Assembly (NCBI GenBank): GCA_024138025.1
Contig: JAMXBD010001599.1
Location: forward strand, 124,001 to 188,000
Length of the DNA: 64,000 nucleotides
Origin: Combretum micranthum
Lineage: Eukaryota; Streptophyta; Magnoliopsida; Myrtales; Combretaceae
Direction of reading: 5' to 3'
The translations under genes were made by a program, and so were the position numbers. The notes beneath the pieces were generated by a model. The model was not told the origin of the DNA, searched no databases, and saw only the letters and a program-made list of their open reading frames with translations. The stretch's first letter is position 1, and every line of letters begins with the position of its first letter. This document shows positions 22,650-33,700 of this stretch, piece after piece.

Positions 22650-23629
22650 ATGGAAGGGGTGTATCCTGTACAAAGGAAGTCTAGAGCAATAAAGATTTCA
22701 CATAGAAAGTGGACAGTTGGTGAAGATGAAATCCTAGTTGGATGTATGGTGTAGTTACATAATATTGGAACATACAATGCTGATACCAACTTTAGAAGTG
22801 GATATCTGAATGAATTGGAGATGATGCTTTCAATCCAAATTCCCAGCAGCAGGATTAAGGCAAGAGCACACATTGAATCATGCATTAGAACTCTGAAGAA
22901 AGATTAGAGCATTGTTTATGACATGGTTTATGGGAGAAATACTAGCGCTTTTAGATGGGATCCAATAAGAAAGATGGTGTTAATTGAGAAGGAAGTGTAG
23001 GATGCATATATATCGATATGCAATGTGTTTGGTTTAATATATATTTTTCTTAATGTGTATTGTTTGGGTGATGTGACTGTCTTATTTGTCATTTAGAGCC
23101 ATAAAGATGTGGCAATTTTCATGCACATGATCTTCCTTTACTTGGGTAAGTTCACAATGATCTATGGTAAAGACGAGCAACTGGTGAAGATGCTCAAACA
23201 GCTGAGGATGTTAACATTGCAAATGATGTGTCGACAGGGGGTAAGCAGAAGAACTTCTATTCACTATGACAACCTGTACTAGTACAAAAAGGAGGAGAAA
23301 CATGCTTGGAGATGGAGCAATATTCGAGCTATTAGCTGCCACAAAGAGCTATGACATTGGAATGAGAAAGATGCAGAAGAGTATCAACTATGCAGTAAAG
23401 CATTTGTCAATTAATCAATCAAGGAAGATGTGGAAAAATTGAACACATTTCTTCACACCATCGAGGGCATATCACAACCAGAGATGAAAAATGCTGTACT
23501 GAGGTTACCCAAGCAGAAGGACAACCTAGTTGTATTGTACTTGCTTTCATTAGTGGAGTGCTTAGGCTATTTGAGGTCTCTTTTAGATGATGAAGAGCGC
23601 TTCGCTGGGAATAGAATTTTTTGTTTTTG
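22650..23629 (+). pseudogene. Harbinger Myb/SANT-like DNA-binding protein relic
   Basis: Begins near MEGVYPVQRKSRAIKISHRK, then WTVGEDEILVGCMV, a stop, LHNIGTYNADTNFRSGYLNE, LEMMLSIQIPSSRIKARAHI and a further block with IESCIRTLKKD, ending in the intact stretch 23,430-23,629 with LNTFLHTIEGISQPEMKNAV and SLVECLGYLRSLLDDE. This layout is the Myb/SANT-like domain family often annotated as L10-interacting MYB or At2g29880-like, the partner protein of PIF/Harbinger transposases. Stops near 22,753, 22,905, 23,000 and 23,279 break it. Confidence 0.8.
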
Positions 23630-23640
23630 ATGCACCATGA

Positions 23641-24055
23641 CAAGTGCCCATTTTGTCATAAACTCATGAATTTTGCTATTGGAGCACTCTATGCTATGCG
23701 TACATGGTATCTTGGTTTTACCTTTTGAGCTACTTTCATAATTGTGTACATACTATCATGGTTTTAGCTTTTGACGCACTCTACGAAGTGCATACTTATC
23801 CTATGGTTGTAGCTTTTTTGTATACATAACAATTTAGCACACTACGCGCAACATGATGGCTGTTATCTTGGGGGTTTAAAGGAGATGTGATCATGGTGTA
23901 ATTTGAATACTACTGTACGGGATTTCGGTAGTTTATTTTACTATATGAAGGGTGATACATGTGTTTTGTTTTATATTTAATAGGGTGAATAATGTGAGTT
24001 TTCATAAATTATTATTAACATTTGATGCCTAACTAATTAATTTTGTATTTTCAAA
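23641..24055. other. Non-genic interval, possible Harbinger 3' part
   Basis: No gene. Words TTTTGACGCACTCTACG and TTTTGAGCTACTTTCAT recur in an imperfect tandem of about 60-80 bp (23,690-23,850). Confidence 0.4.
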
Positions 24056-25375
24056 ATGTGCGAGATGATAAAGGAGAAAAATTAATCAAGTTATATCAAA
24101 TTTTGGGTTAAACATGAAGAAATAACAAGGATTTAAGAAGAACATAAAGGGATATATCAACCATGTTCAGACCATGCTTTCATTGAAATCAAGTTTACAC
24201 AAACTTTATCTAAAGCGTTTTCTAGAGAGTAACACTACGTTGGACAAAAATTTACAAATTTTCCATAGAACGATTAAAACAAGTTTCAAATCAACTTTAA
24301 ACATGTTTTCAAGGCCGAGTTTCAAATAATGAATACATTTGGCTAATGTTCCACTGAGTAGGAATGAAATCCACAGGGATTGGATCAAGTTTATTAAGAA
24401 AGCTAGAGAATTCAAGGTCAAATCGATGCAGACTCAAGCTATTTATGATATTAGTTATGTTTTGCTCATGAAGATATGAAGACAAAAAGCAAAACTAATC
24501 TAAGTTCAACAAAGGTCAATGTTTAAATAAGAAGATAACAAAGGTGGCAACATTTCCTATTTTTAAAAGATATCAAATGGACTGATAAGATTGGATTTAC
24601 AAAGGATACTTTACACAACTTGATCAAATTACATGAGACGCTTACAAGATAAACAAGGGATAGCTTTAATATGTGGCATCAAGATAAGTTATGTATGTTC
24701 CTTTCAAATTTCAAGATAATGTCAAGATAAAAAGGAGAAAGATTTTATGTAAGATATCAAGGATGAAGTTATCTAATGATCAAGAATCCAATCTGCTTGT
24801 GACCATTGGAGACCTAAAGATAAATACACAAAGGATTAAAAAAATATACACACTATTGAAAACAAGATGTTTGATTATTCTTATTGAACTTATCACACAC
24901 ACAATCTTGCTGTAAACTCCTTTTGTCATTACTTACTACTTTGTTTGGAGAAGAAACCATAGTGTGTCCTTCATTTTGATTATATTACAAATATACTCTA
25001 CAGTCATTGATAGCTTATGGTTAAGCTAAGAGGCTAAATAGAGTGAATGGAGTCCAAGTGATTGGTAACTATTTGTAGTCAAGTTTATTAGATTTAATGA
25101 AACACACTCATGTAGAATATAGGGTCCCTGGCTTGGAGCTAAGAGTAGACATAGACACAAAGCTAAACCACTATATATCATTGTGTTCAAGCTTCTTCTT
25201 TCCCTCCGTCTTTTAGTTTTGCATTACACATTTTTAGTTTTTAATTTGTGCATCGCAATTATTAAGATCATACCAATTAAACTTGAATCACAGGCTAATC
25301 TTTTGTGCAAAAAGTCTTTAAATTTTGAAGAAATAACTAATTCATTCCCCTTCTTGGTTACTTAATTAGGATCGA
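24056..25375 (+). repeat. Degenerate copia LTR (SIRE/Maximus-like)
   Basis: No coding capacity. The right part resembles the end of SIRE-type LTRs: GAGTAGACATAGACACAAAG and CACTATATATCATTGTGTTC at 25,145-25,185, then a T/A-rich stretch and CTAATTCATTCCCCTTCTTGG near 25,337-25,360. This follows the shape of the usual 'ctaattcaccccctctt' end. The left border near 24,056 is a guess from composition (A-rich, GATAAAGG). Family assignment is from memory of the pattern. Confidence 0.45.
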
Positions 25376-27235
25376 TAGAGCAAAGAACGTATGACTGTTA
25401 GACATTGAAGAAGGTTGCCAAAATTTTCTATGCACAAAAGTAATTGCTTCAAGTTCTTCTCTTTCTTTTATTCATGAAGTTTCAATGCTCATAATTAGTA
25501 GTTGGTGAATCTTCATGTAGCGACTAGACATCCTCAAATTGTGGGATATTTCATTGTAGATAAACCTTACTTTTCAAATTTGAAATTTGAACTCCTTGGT
25601 GTTGCTATAGAACCGGATAATATACTTCAAACTCTAATGCATATGAAATATTGTAAAGTAACCTATTAACAAAGTAGTTCCTTTTGCAATGAGGCACTCG
25701 ATTGGCACCTTGGTTGTCTTGTACCTCGACTAGAAAGGTTGCACACTTTATTGAAGTTGTCTTACTTTAGACTTTGCTTTGTGCAAATTTGTACATTATC
25801 TTCCTTGAGCACCATGCCTTTAACTTCCCTTTTATAGCCTAATTCATTAAGGTAGGTTAGGTGTTGTGGATTCCATTAACATCAGGTGAGTTCTCCACCA
25901 AAAGTGCTTTTCAAGCACTTTGAACTCCATGTGCTCAAGTGAGGCAGTCCAATGTTGTTTAGATTAATAATACCATCTCTAAACATAGCTTCATTCTTTA
26001 GCTTACATCAATCGTAGATTGTACACATTAGACAAATTAATATTATGGAGTCTTTCTACCTTTTTTAGCTATTATCTTTACAACTCACCCCTCGAGGATC
26101 ATAATCATCTATTTTTCTAATGCCTTTTTTCTATTCAAATGTGGATACGTGTTGCTTTAGAGCTTCATTGCCTTTCTCTTTTACCATTTGCAAGGATTTC
26201 TCGAGGGTGTTTCTTTCTCTAATGCAAGCACATCCCTTATAATTAGCATCATTGCCTTGTTTGCTTCAGTCATTGTATTTAGCAGTTGAAAAATTTTGTG
26301 TACCTAAGGAAGCAACTTATTAATCCTTCATCATTGGTTCATTAAGTTTTCTTTTACATAAGACTTACTCTATATTAGTTTTCATCTGTTTGTGTTTTTT
26401 TTTTTTTTTTTTTGTATCGGCTGGTTATAGTGAGATGTTTTGATATATTTGAGTTAGATACTCTAATTTATTTTGTATATTTAAGGCTTGCCTCTTAATC
26501 CACATATTGTGAAAATGCTATAGCAATAATAAATGGCAATGTGATGTAAAGGAAGTAGTGGTATGGTGATATAGTAATGGCGATGCAAGTGGTGGTAGTG
26601 TCATGATGATATTATGTTATGATGGCTTGTTGTGATGACTTAGTGTTATCAATTATCAATATATTGATGGTAGTGCAGTGAAGGTGGTGGAGGTTATGGT
26701 GGTAACATGCTTGAGGTGGTGGTGGTTTAAAAGGAACGTTAATTTGGAGATGTGGTTATGAAACTTTACTTTATCTTATCTTAATAATTCTACATTACCA
26801 TGTGAAGAGATAAAAATCTCAAATTCATCCATTATTATAAGGGGTTTTGTCTTTATATTGTGAATCAAATGTGATATAATAGGCTTTGTATTATCTTATA
26901 CTCCAAAATGTTACAAACCAAATGCCTCCTTAGTGTATTTTTATGTTTTGAAGTTAAAAATAACGAAAGAAACTCTAACTTGCATTAGTCGAAACTGGGG
27001 ATGTTCATCAGAGCCTGAACATTCATGACAAGTAGACTACAAGATTGAGAACCCATAGGCAACTTCTTAAGGTATAAGCTCTTGTTTAACTTCGAAGCTT
27101 GCACAAATCTAATTCTTTATACTATAGGTTATAGGTTCCAGAAAACAATAAATCTTATCATTACTATATAATCTATTACAGCCATCTTGTAGTTTATCAC
27201 TTATGAATAGAATAGATTATATCAAAAGGTATCAA
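25376..27235. other. Non-genic interval with MITE end
   Basis: No supported gene. A T run lies at 26,397-26,414. From 26,520 to 26,740 GTGGTG/TGGTGA words make a low-complexity purine-rich tract. 26,895-26,935 (CCAAAATGTTACAAACCAAATGCC) looks like the terminal part of a Harbinger-type MITE. Confidence 0.45.
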
Positions 27236-27670
27236 TGTTTGAAGGTAAGTTTATTTAAAGTATTAACGTTTTGAATGGTTAAAAATGGGCATCATCATTT
27301 AGGGTAAGTTTATTTAAGGTATTAACATTTTGAGTAGTTAAAAAGATGTATCAACGTTTGATAAAGTGAGTCAAATAAGGCATCAGTAATTGACTATTGA
27401 TAAAAAAATTAAAGAGATTTAATTGAGGATTAATCCAAACATCGATATTTCAAATGAACTTTGAAAAATATTGATATCTCATTTGATAGACTTTGCCAAA
27501 AGTTTATACCTCCTTTTTGACTACTCAAAACATTAATACCTTAAATGAGCTTATTCCAAAATGTTGATAGCTTAAATGAGCTAGCTTCAAAATATTGATA
27601 CCTTAAATAAACTTACTCCAAAATGTTGATACCTTAAATAAGCCTACTCCAAAATGTTAATACCTTATGG
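27236..27670. repeat. Foldback repeat with internal tandem units
   Basis: The left arm (27,240-27,365) has two to three units of the type TTTATTTAAGGTATTAAC, TTTTGA, GTAGTTAAAAA. The right arm (27,515-27,670) has four units of the reverse complement type ATACCTTAAAT, AGCTTA or ACTTA, CTCCAAAATGTTGA, spaced 36-37 bp. The two arms can pair, with a ~150-bp spacer. A further related copy sits at 8,330-8,470. This is the structure of a foldback element or a subterminal-repeat-rich TIR. Confidence 0.7.
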
Positions 27671-27720
27671 TCTATTTATCATTCATAAATACTAGTAATT
27701 GTTATTGGATACACAAAGGA

Positions 27721-27760
27721 AGAGGGGGGGGGGAGGGGGGTGGGGCTTGGGGTTGGGTGT
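27721..27760 (+). repeat. G-rich run
   Basis: A stretch of nearly pure G broken by single A/T (runs of 10, 6, 4, 4 and 3 G) just downstream of the foldback repeat. It could form a G-quadruplex, or be a hard-to-sequence simple repeat. Confidence 0.8.
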
Positions 27761-27789
27761 TAGGGAGAGCACATATACTCTTTCAAGTG

Positions 27790-28490
27790 AACATGCAATT
27801 ATTGTTGATGATTTTCTCAGGACCTGTTAATTGCACCTATGAATAAGGCTAAAATTAGTAATTTATTCATTTATTGAGTAGTGAGCTTAAGATAAAGGAT
27901 TTGGATGCAGCTAAGAAAATTTTAGTTATGGAGATTTGAAGAGATTAGATGGTAGACCTATTATGTGTATCTTAGCATAAGTACATTGATTATTTGCTAT
28001 AGTCTTTTCAATGGCACAATCTAATTCGGTAAGTAATCCCATGACATCACCCTTTAAACTTGATAGTAGAACACTATTGAGTATAGATGAAGAACAAGAT
28101 TACATGAGTAGAGTTTCTTACTTGAGTATCGTTGGAAGCTTGATATATGCCATGGTATGCACTAGGTTAGATTTAACTTATGCTATTAGTGTGTTGAGAA
28201 AGTTTATGAATAACTGGGAAAGCTCATACTTGAAAGGAATGGGTTATATTTGCTTAGATTATGGTTTAATTGGTTCTACTAGTGACTTTGTTAGCTACAC
28301 AAATTTTGACTATGGTGGAGACCCTATAAAGAGAAAATCCCCAATATGTTATATCTTTGTCCTCTACAGATGTGCTATCAGTTGGAAAGCAACACTTTAA
28401 TCCATGATTGCTTCAGCTACCATCGAAGTTGAATACATGTCATTGATGGAAGGGGTTAAGGAAGGTACCTAGTTTCTTAATCTTGAAATA
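27790..28490 (+). pseudogene. Copia reverse transcriptase/RNase H relic
   Basis: 27,830-28,005 reads, with stops, as the end of the RT domain (KDLDAAKKILVMEI, a stop, RD). The open stretch 28,011-28,400 follows with NPMTSPFKLDSRTLLSIDEE, YLSIVGSLIYAMVCTRLDLT, YAISVLRKFMNNW, VSYTNFDYGGDP and ISWKATL, then after a stop SATIEVEYMSLMEGVKEG. These are the VGSLxYxxxxTRPD, SDxDWAGD and EAEYMAxxEAxKE motifs of copia RNase H. The catalytic SDAD-type motif is altered (SYTNFDYGGD), and there are stops, so it is dead. Confidence 0.88.
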
Positions 28491-28579
28491 GCTTCAGTTT
28501 GAATGTTCATTATAAAGGGCTAAACCTGAATTTCAACTCTTTGGGCTGAGTAACAAGACCCAGAGAGCGAAGTCCATGA

Positions 28580-29150
28580 AATTGGAATGACTAAGGGAGA
28601 TTTGACATAATGGGCTTAGAGTAGGGACTGTTGGATCGGATCGATCCATCTGCTCTCAATCTTTCTCAAGGAGCTCATGTGCTTAAAGAGGCCTTCCATG
28701 GGTCAGATAGCCCATGGAGAAATCCACCATTAGGAGGACCTATCTCATAAGTTGATGATCGATACGATTTGATGGACATTATTAAGAATCAAGCTCTATA
28801 AATACCTAGAGTTCCTCCTCATTAAGGAGATTGAGAATTTGATTGAAATGCCGTCGTGCTGCCTAAATAATCTTACAAAGGATTAAATAGAGATTAGAGT
28901 GAAGAACACATAAACTCGCATCTAAAACAGTAAGGTTGATGCTTTATAGTTCCTCTAGCTATCACTAATGCGTTTGAGCTCCCTGGGATTGCTTGCTCTT
29001 CTTCTCTACTTTATCACTTTTAGTCATTCTTTGCAAATACTTCCACGTTACTCCTCTGAGGCTATGTGTAAGGTGAGACTCACGTTGTACATGTGTGACC
29101 ATTGCGATTAGATATACCATACTACATTTATATACCTATCATTTATTGTG
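28580..29150 (+). repeat. Probable copia 3' LTR next to the RT/RNase H relic
   Basis: Lies where a 3' LTR is expected after RNase H. It starts around TGTTGGATCGGATCG (28,629), has a TATA-type promoter CTCTATAAATACC at 28,794-28,806 and a downstream leader-like stretch. A structurally similar segment (GATTTGAT.GGGCTTA or TGAGCTTA, TATAAATACC) is at 39,400-39,700. Right border not determined. Confidence 0.5.
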
Positions 29151-30540
29151 GAAGTTAAGGTGCATTGAACTAGATAAAAGAATATAATTTATCATGAAAA
29201 ATTAAAAGCATATTGATGTTAGGTTAAATTTCATTTAAGATATCATTCATAATAAGGCATTTTCCATAAAAAAGATAGCTATAGCAGATAATCTAACTTG
29301 ATATAGCTTGGGTGAATGATCATATAGCTTGATGCCTTTAGGGCGTGTGTGTGTGTAGGTGCTAGGGTTTTACAAGATCCTTTGTATTATTTTTTTAAGG
29401 AATAAGAATCCTCCCTTCTTGCCCATTGGCATATACCACATTAATCTTACCACATAAATTATCTTGTGTTCTTTATTTTTTTGGCTTTCTTTCTTGTTAA
29501 TTATTGCTATTAACACAACATATTATTATATTTTTTCTTTGGAAAAATCATTTAATTTGGTAATAATATGTAGTACACCAAATACCTCCATCCCTTTTAA
29601 TATACATTAGAATGATAATCGCCTTACTAGTGCTTGTAAAGTATAGGAGAACTTGCAAGTGCTTATCCGGTATATGATAGCAAATAACACTCTAAATTTT
29701 ATTTTGGCGTGAAGATATTCCTTTGAACTTTTGAATGTTACAAAATAACTCTTTAAGGTTTAATAAATTGGCAATATAAATGAAAATTGATTTTTTAGTT
29801 TCATGACAACACACTATAATAAGAGTTTTTCTTCTTTTTTTTTTTTTTCTATCAGGCTAAAATAAAAGCTTGAAGAGATAAGTTTGAAAAATGTTTTTAT
29901 ACTAAAGTTAAAATTTAAAGGGTTAATTTCAACTTTTAAGAATTATTTATGAATTTATTAAAATTCATGGATAGTTTAAAACATTTGGAGGTTAGAGATA
30001 TGTCCCTATCCATACCAAAAAAAAAAAAAAATATTTGAAAAAATATTTGTATTTTCACTAAAATTATAAAATAATTGTATACTAAAAAGTCGAGTATTTA
30101 GCTTTTTATTATCTTTTTGCAATGTTTTTAATTTCAAACTTCAAACTATAAAATTACGTTAGAACATTCTGAATACAAATGATAATTATACATTATCAAT
30201 GATCTAATAGTTAATTTATTATTTTTTGCCAATCACATTGTGCTATCTTTCTGGTCATTCGATTAAGAGGTATCAAGTTTGAATCCTTATTTTTTGTAGT
30301 AATAACAAAAAAAATTTATTATTTTTTTATAATATTAAGTTGCTTACTTGCATTTTTAAATTTTTTTTGTATCTGTTTCAAATCAATATCTATAATTTAT
30401 TAATTATATTATTTGATTCATAATTGATTATATTCGATAAATTTTTGAATAAAACTGTTAATTATTTATTTCATCAACATCAACTTGTTCATGAATATTA
30501 GTTTGAAAATGGTAACAAAATAATTCCATGGTGACCGTGA
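29151..30540. other. AT-rich non-genic interval upstream of the purine gene
   Basis: No gene. GT microsatellite at 29,346-29,357 and long A/T runs (29,836-29,850, 30,019-30,032). Confidence 0.55.
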
Positions 30541-30716
30541 AATGATAAAACAAACTCTGATTTCACCATTTTTTATTTTCCACGTTGTACTTGCTAGACC
30601 TAAACTAAGCAGTCCCGCGCGCTCCTCTCTCTCTCTCTAAACATAATCCACCGGACAAGTGACGCTGACGGCGGCAACAAAGTGACTGTGCGAGAGAGAG
30701 AGAGGGAGAGAGAGAG
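30541..30716 (+). promoter_or_regulatory. Proximal promoter/5' leader of the AIR carboxylase gene
   Basis: The composition changes from AT-rich to balanced at about 30,545. A CT microsatellite (30,626-30,639, CTCTCTCTCTCTCT) and a GA microsatellite (30,692-30,716) flank the likely leader. The GA run touches the start codon at 30,717. CT/GA-rich leaders are common in plant housekeeping genes. No clear TATA box is visible in the expected range. Confidence 0.5.
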
Positions 30717-33700
30717 ATGCTTCAGCTACACCATGAAAGCACTGTACTTGGTGTACAAAGGACAATTTCTTCACTTTCTGGTTCAAATTTCGCTTACCCA
30801 ATTAGGAAAAGACCAGTCTTTGCTCTCAAATTTCCTTCTTCAATGCATAATAATAGACTTTCTTCTTCTTCCTCGCCTTCTTGTTCTATTACTTCTCTTC
30901 AAGCATTGGTTTGTCGGGCATCAAAAGATCTTCATGACTCCACACCTCCTAGGTGGGTTAAGAGTAAAGTTCGTTTCTTTGTTTAAATTTAGTGGAAAAG
31001 TTGTAACTTTACTTTGGAATATGAATAAAGCATCTTTTTTATTTTATATTTCTGGGCATGTTTGAATGAAAAAAAAGAAAATATTTGTCGAGATTTATAT
31101 TATTTGGATGTGCTTCTTCATGGGTATTTGAGTTTTCTGTACAAATTTTATTAATTGTTGCACATGTGCTTTTTATATCTTCATTCAAAATATATAAATA
31201 TTTATTAGTAAATCAAATTTTAGTAAGTGTCGAGTATTTGAGATCTTTGGTTCCTACCATATGAATTTTAAAGTTTTAAATTTGCTGTAGAGTTTGAAGT
31301 AATGACTGGTTTGTATAATTTTAAGCTTGATTTTGTTCAAAAGTAATTTAATGAATGATCAATTTAGTTGTTATAACATATAACGAGGATGTTAAACATG
31401 GTTGATTATGATGCAACGGCGAAATAGCATTCATCTGGTCAATATTGCCTGGTTGAACAACGGATGTTGTTGTTGTATGGTGTGGGCTATATCCTTGAGA
31501 CTTTAAGTAGAATTGTGTTGGTAAGTTGACTGTGTATTTATATGCTTAAGGAAGGATGATTCACCTGTCCACGGACTCTCGAGATGATTGTTGGTGTGCT
31601 CGGAGGAGGGCAGCTCGGTCGAATGCTGTGCCAGGCAGCTTCTCAAATGGCAATCAAGGTTATGGTTTTGGACCCACTCGAGAATTGCCCTGCAAGCTCC
31701 ATTGCTTATGATCACATGGTTGGGAGCTTTGATGATAGTGCTACTGTTGTGGAGTTTGCCAAAAGGTTTGTTATCAATGGTTTGAGCTGATTGTGTTAAT
31801 TTATTTGCTGAAAGGAGATTATTGCTAATATAGTCCTTGGTAGTCAGGTGTGGAGTTTTGACTATTGAAATTGAACATGTTGATGCTGCGACATTGGAGA
31901 AGCTGGAACAACAAGGAGTGGATTGCCAACCTAAAGCTTCCACCATTCGGATCATCCAGGTTTAGATTCTTATACAAATTATAATTAATTAGTGCAGTTT
32001 CAAGTTTGTTAACAGATTTCCTTTATGATGATTTATCATGCTTGGTCATGGGCTGTTATGCTATAGGACATAGTTGTTCAGTAGTTGAATATTTAAAATT
32101 TCTTATTTGGCTTCTAATTTGAAAGTTAAGAGTTAGAAGAAAATTTTCTTGGTCAATTTGATTTATGGAATCAAAAGGTGGCGACTTCTTTTGAGGGGAT
32201 ATAACATTCTTTGACAGTTGTAAATTCAGTGAAACATCATTTTGAGGGAAGACACCTATAGATCGGTAGGACATTCTTAAATTCATAAGCATTATTCCAA
32301 CATTAGAAGGTTGCTACTTCATATTTAGTAGGAGCATAGAAGATTGGATTGGTTTCTTCTGTTTGTTGTTGTTTTAAGCATGCTCTGTAGTTCCTTGCAA
32401 TGGTTGTGTTGTTGAGTTAAATACCAACAGATTTTTGTTCCCATATGTTAAACTTGTATACACTAATGTAATTGCTTATAGAATATACATACATACCTAT
32501 ATATATGTTGCTGTTAAATATGATTTCTCTGGCATTTATTTTCTTTTATTTCCAGTTTATCAGAATTTGCATCTAATATGAGCTCCTGCTTGGGAAATGT
32601 CAGTCTATGAAGCCTTATGAGCATAAAACATTTGAAAGGTTTTGCCTTGCAGGATAAGTATCTTCAAAAGGTTCACTTTTCTTGTCATGGAATTCCACTG
32701 CCTGAATTTATACAGGTCAGTCATTGTCCTTTCACTCATACATAGTGGACTGTTGTGCATTTGTATCTTGAACTAAGCCCGGGCCCCGTCATGCCTTGAC
32801 AGAGAAATGTGACTTGGACAGATAGATGATCTTGAAGGTGTGAAGAGAGCTGGCGACCTGTTTGGATATCCTCTTATGATCAAGAGCAAAAGATTGGCCT
32901 ATGATGGGCGTGGAAATGCTGTTGCAAAAAGCCCACAAGAGCTTTCTTCTGCTGTGGCTGGTAAGAATTTATATTTTGAACTTCTATCTGATTGTTTGCA
33001 TTTCTTGTTCTCTCTTGTTAAACATGCTTATTGAGATCTGTCTTTTTCATGGAGCGGTGAACTCTTTTATGTGTAAAAGCTACTGTGGTTCTGAGATGCT
33101 TTTCTTCCTCAGTTTCTGGACTTCATGGAAGATAAATAGAATGTGGACTCTTCTTGGTGCATATTTGTCAAAGGACATCCACTTTAAGTAATCCATAACT
33201 AAGCATCTTGAATTGTGTGTTTCTTATGGACTCATTGATGTTTTCCTACAGGTTTCAGTTTAGAATTGCGTAATTGCTGTTCATCTTGTACTTTGTCATG
33301 ATGCTAAACCTTTGTTGTTCAGAACGTCCTTGTCTGCATGGATTAATTTATGACTCTGTTTAACGTTTTGCAGCTCTTGGGGGTTATGAATGTGGTTTGT
33401 ATGTTGAGAAATGGGCACCCTTTGTGAAGGTCTCTATCTAAGCTGCTTTACTGATATTTCCTGGTTACACAGATGTCAAATGATCTCCATTGGGTATTTA
33501 ATTGCAGGAGCTTGCTGTTATTGTGGCAAGAGGAAGAGATAATTCCATCTCATGCTATCCTGTGGTTGAAACTTTACACAAGTACGTCTAGTCCTTTACT
33601 AAATTATTCAGTGTTATATTCTTCTACATTTTATCGACATTAAGCATATCGTTATACAAATGATAGTTATTTTCTTGGCACCGTTTTTTCATTCATTTTG

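Larger units (their letters stand above)
21000..23640 (+). mobile_element. Decayed PIF/Harbinger transposon
   Basis: Contains, in the same orientation and about 270 bp apart, relics of the two genes that autonomous PIF/Harbinger elements carry: a DDE nuclease (HARBI1/ALP1-like) and a Myb/SANT-like DNA-binding protein. Both have stops and frameshifts. I could not find the TIRs or the 3-bp target duplication, so the outer borders are only the limits of recognisable coding similarity. Confidence 0.8.

Noticed and set aside
31503..31955. 150-codon minus-strand open frame
   Set aside because: It lies antisense over exons 2-3 and the intron of the AIR carboxylase gene; no domain, so a shadow.
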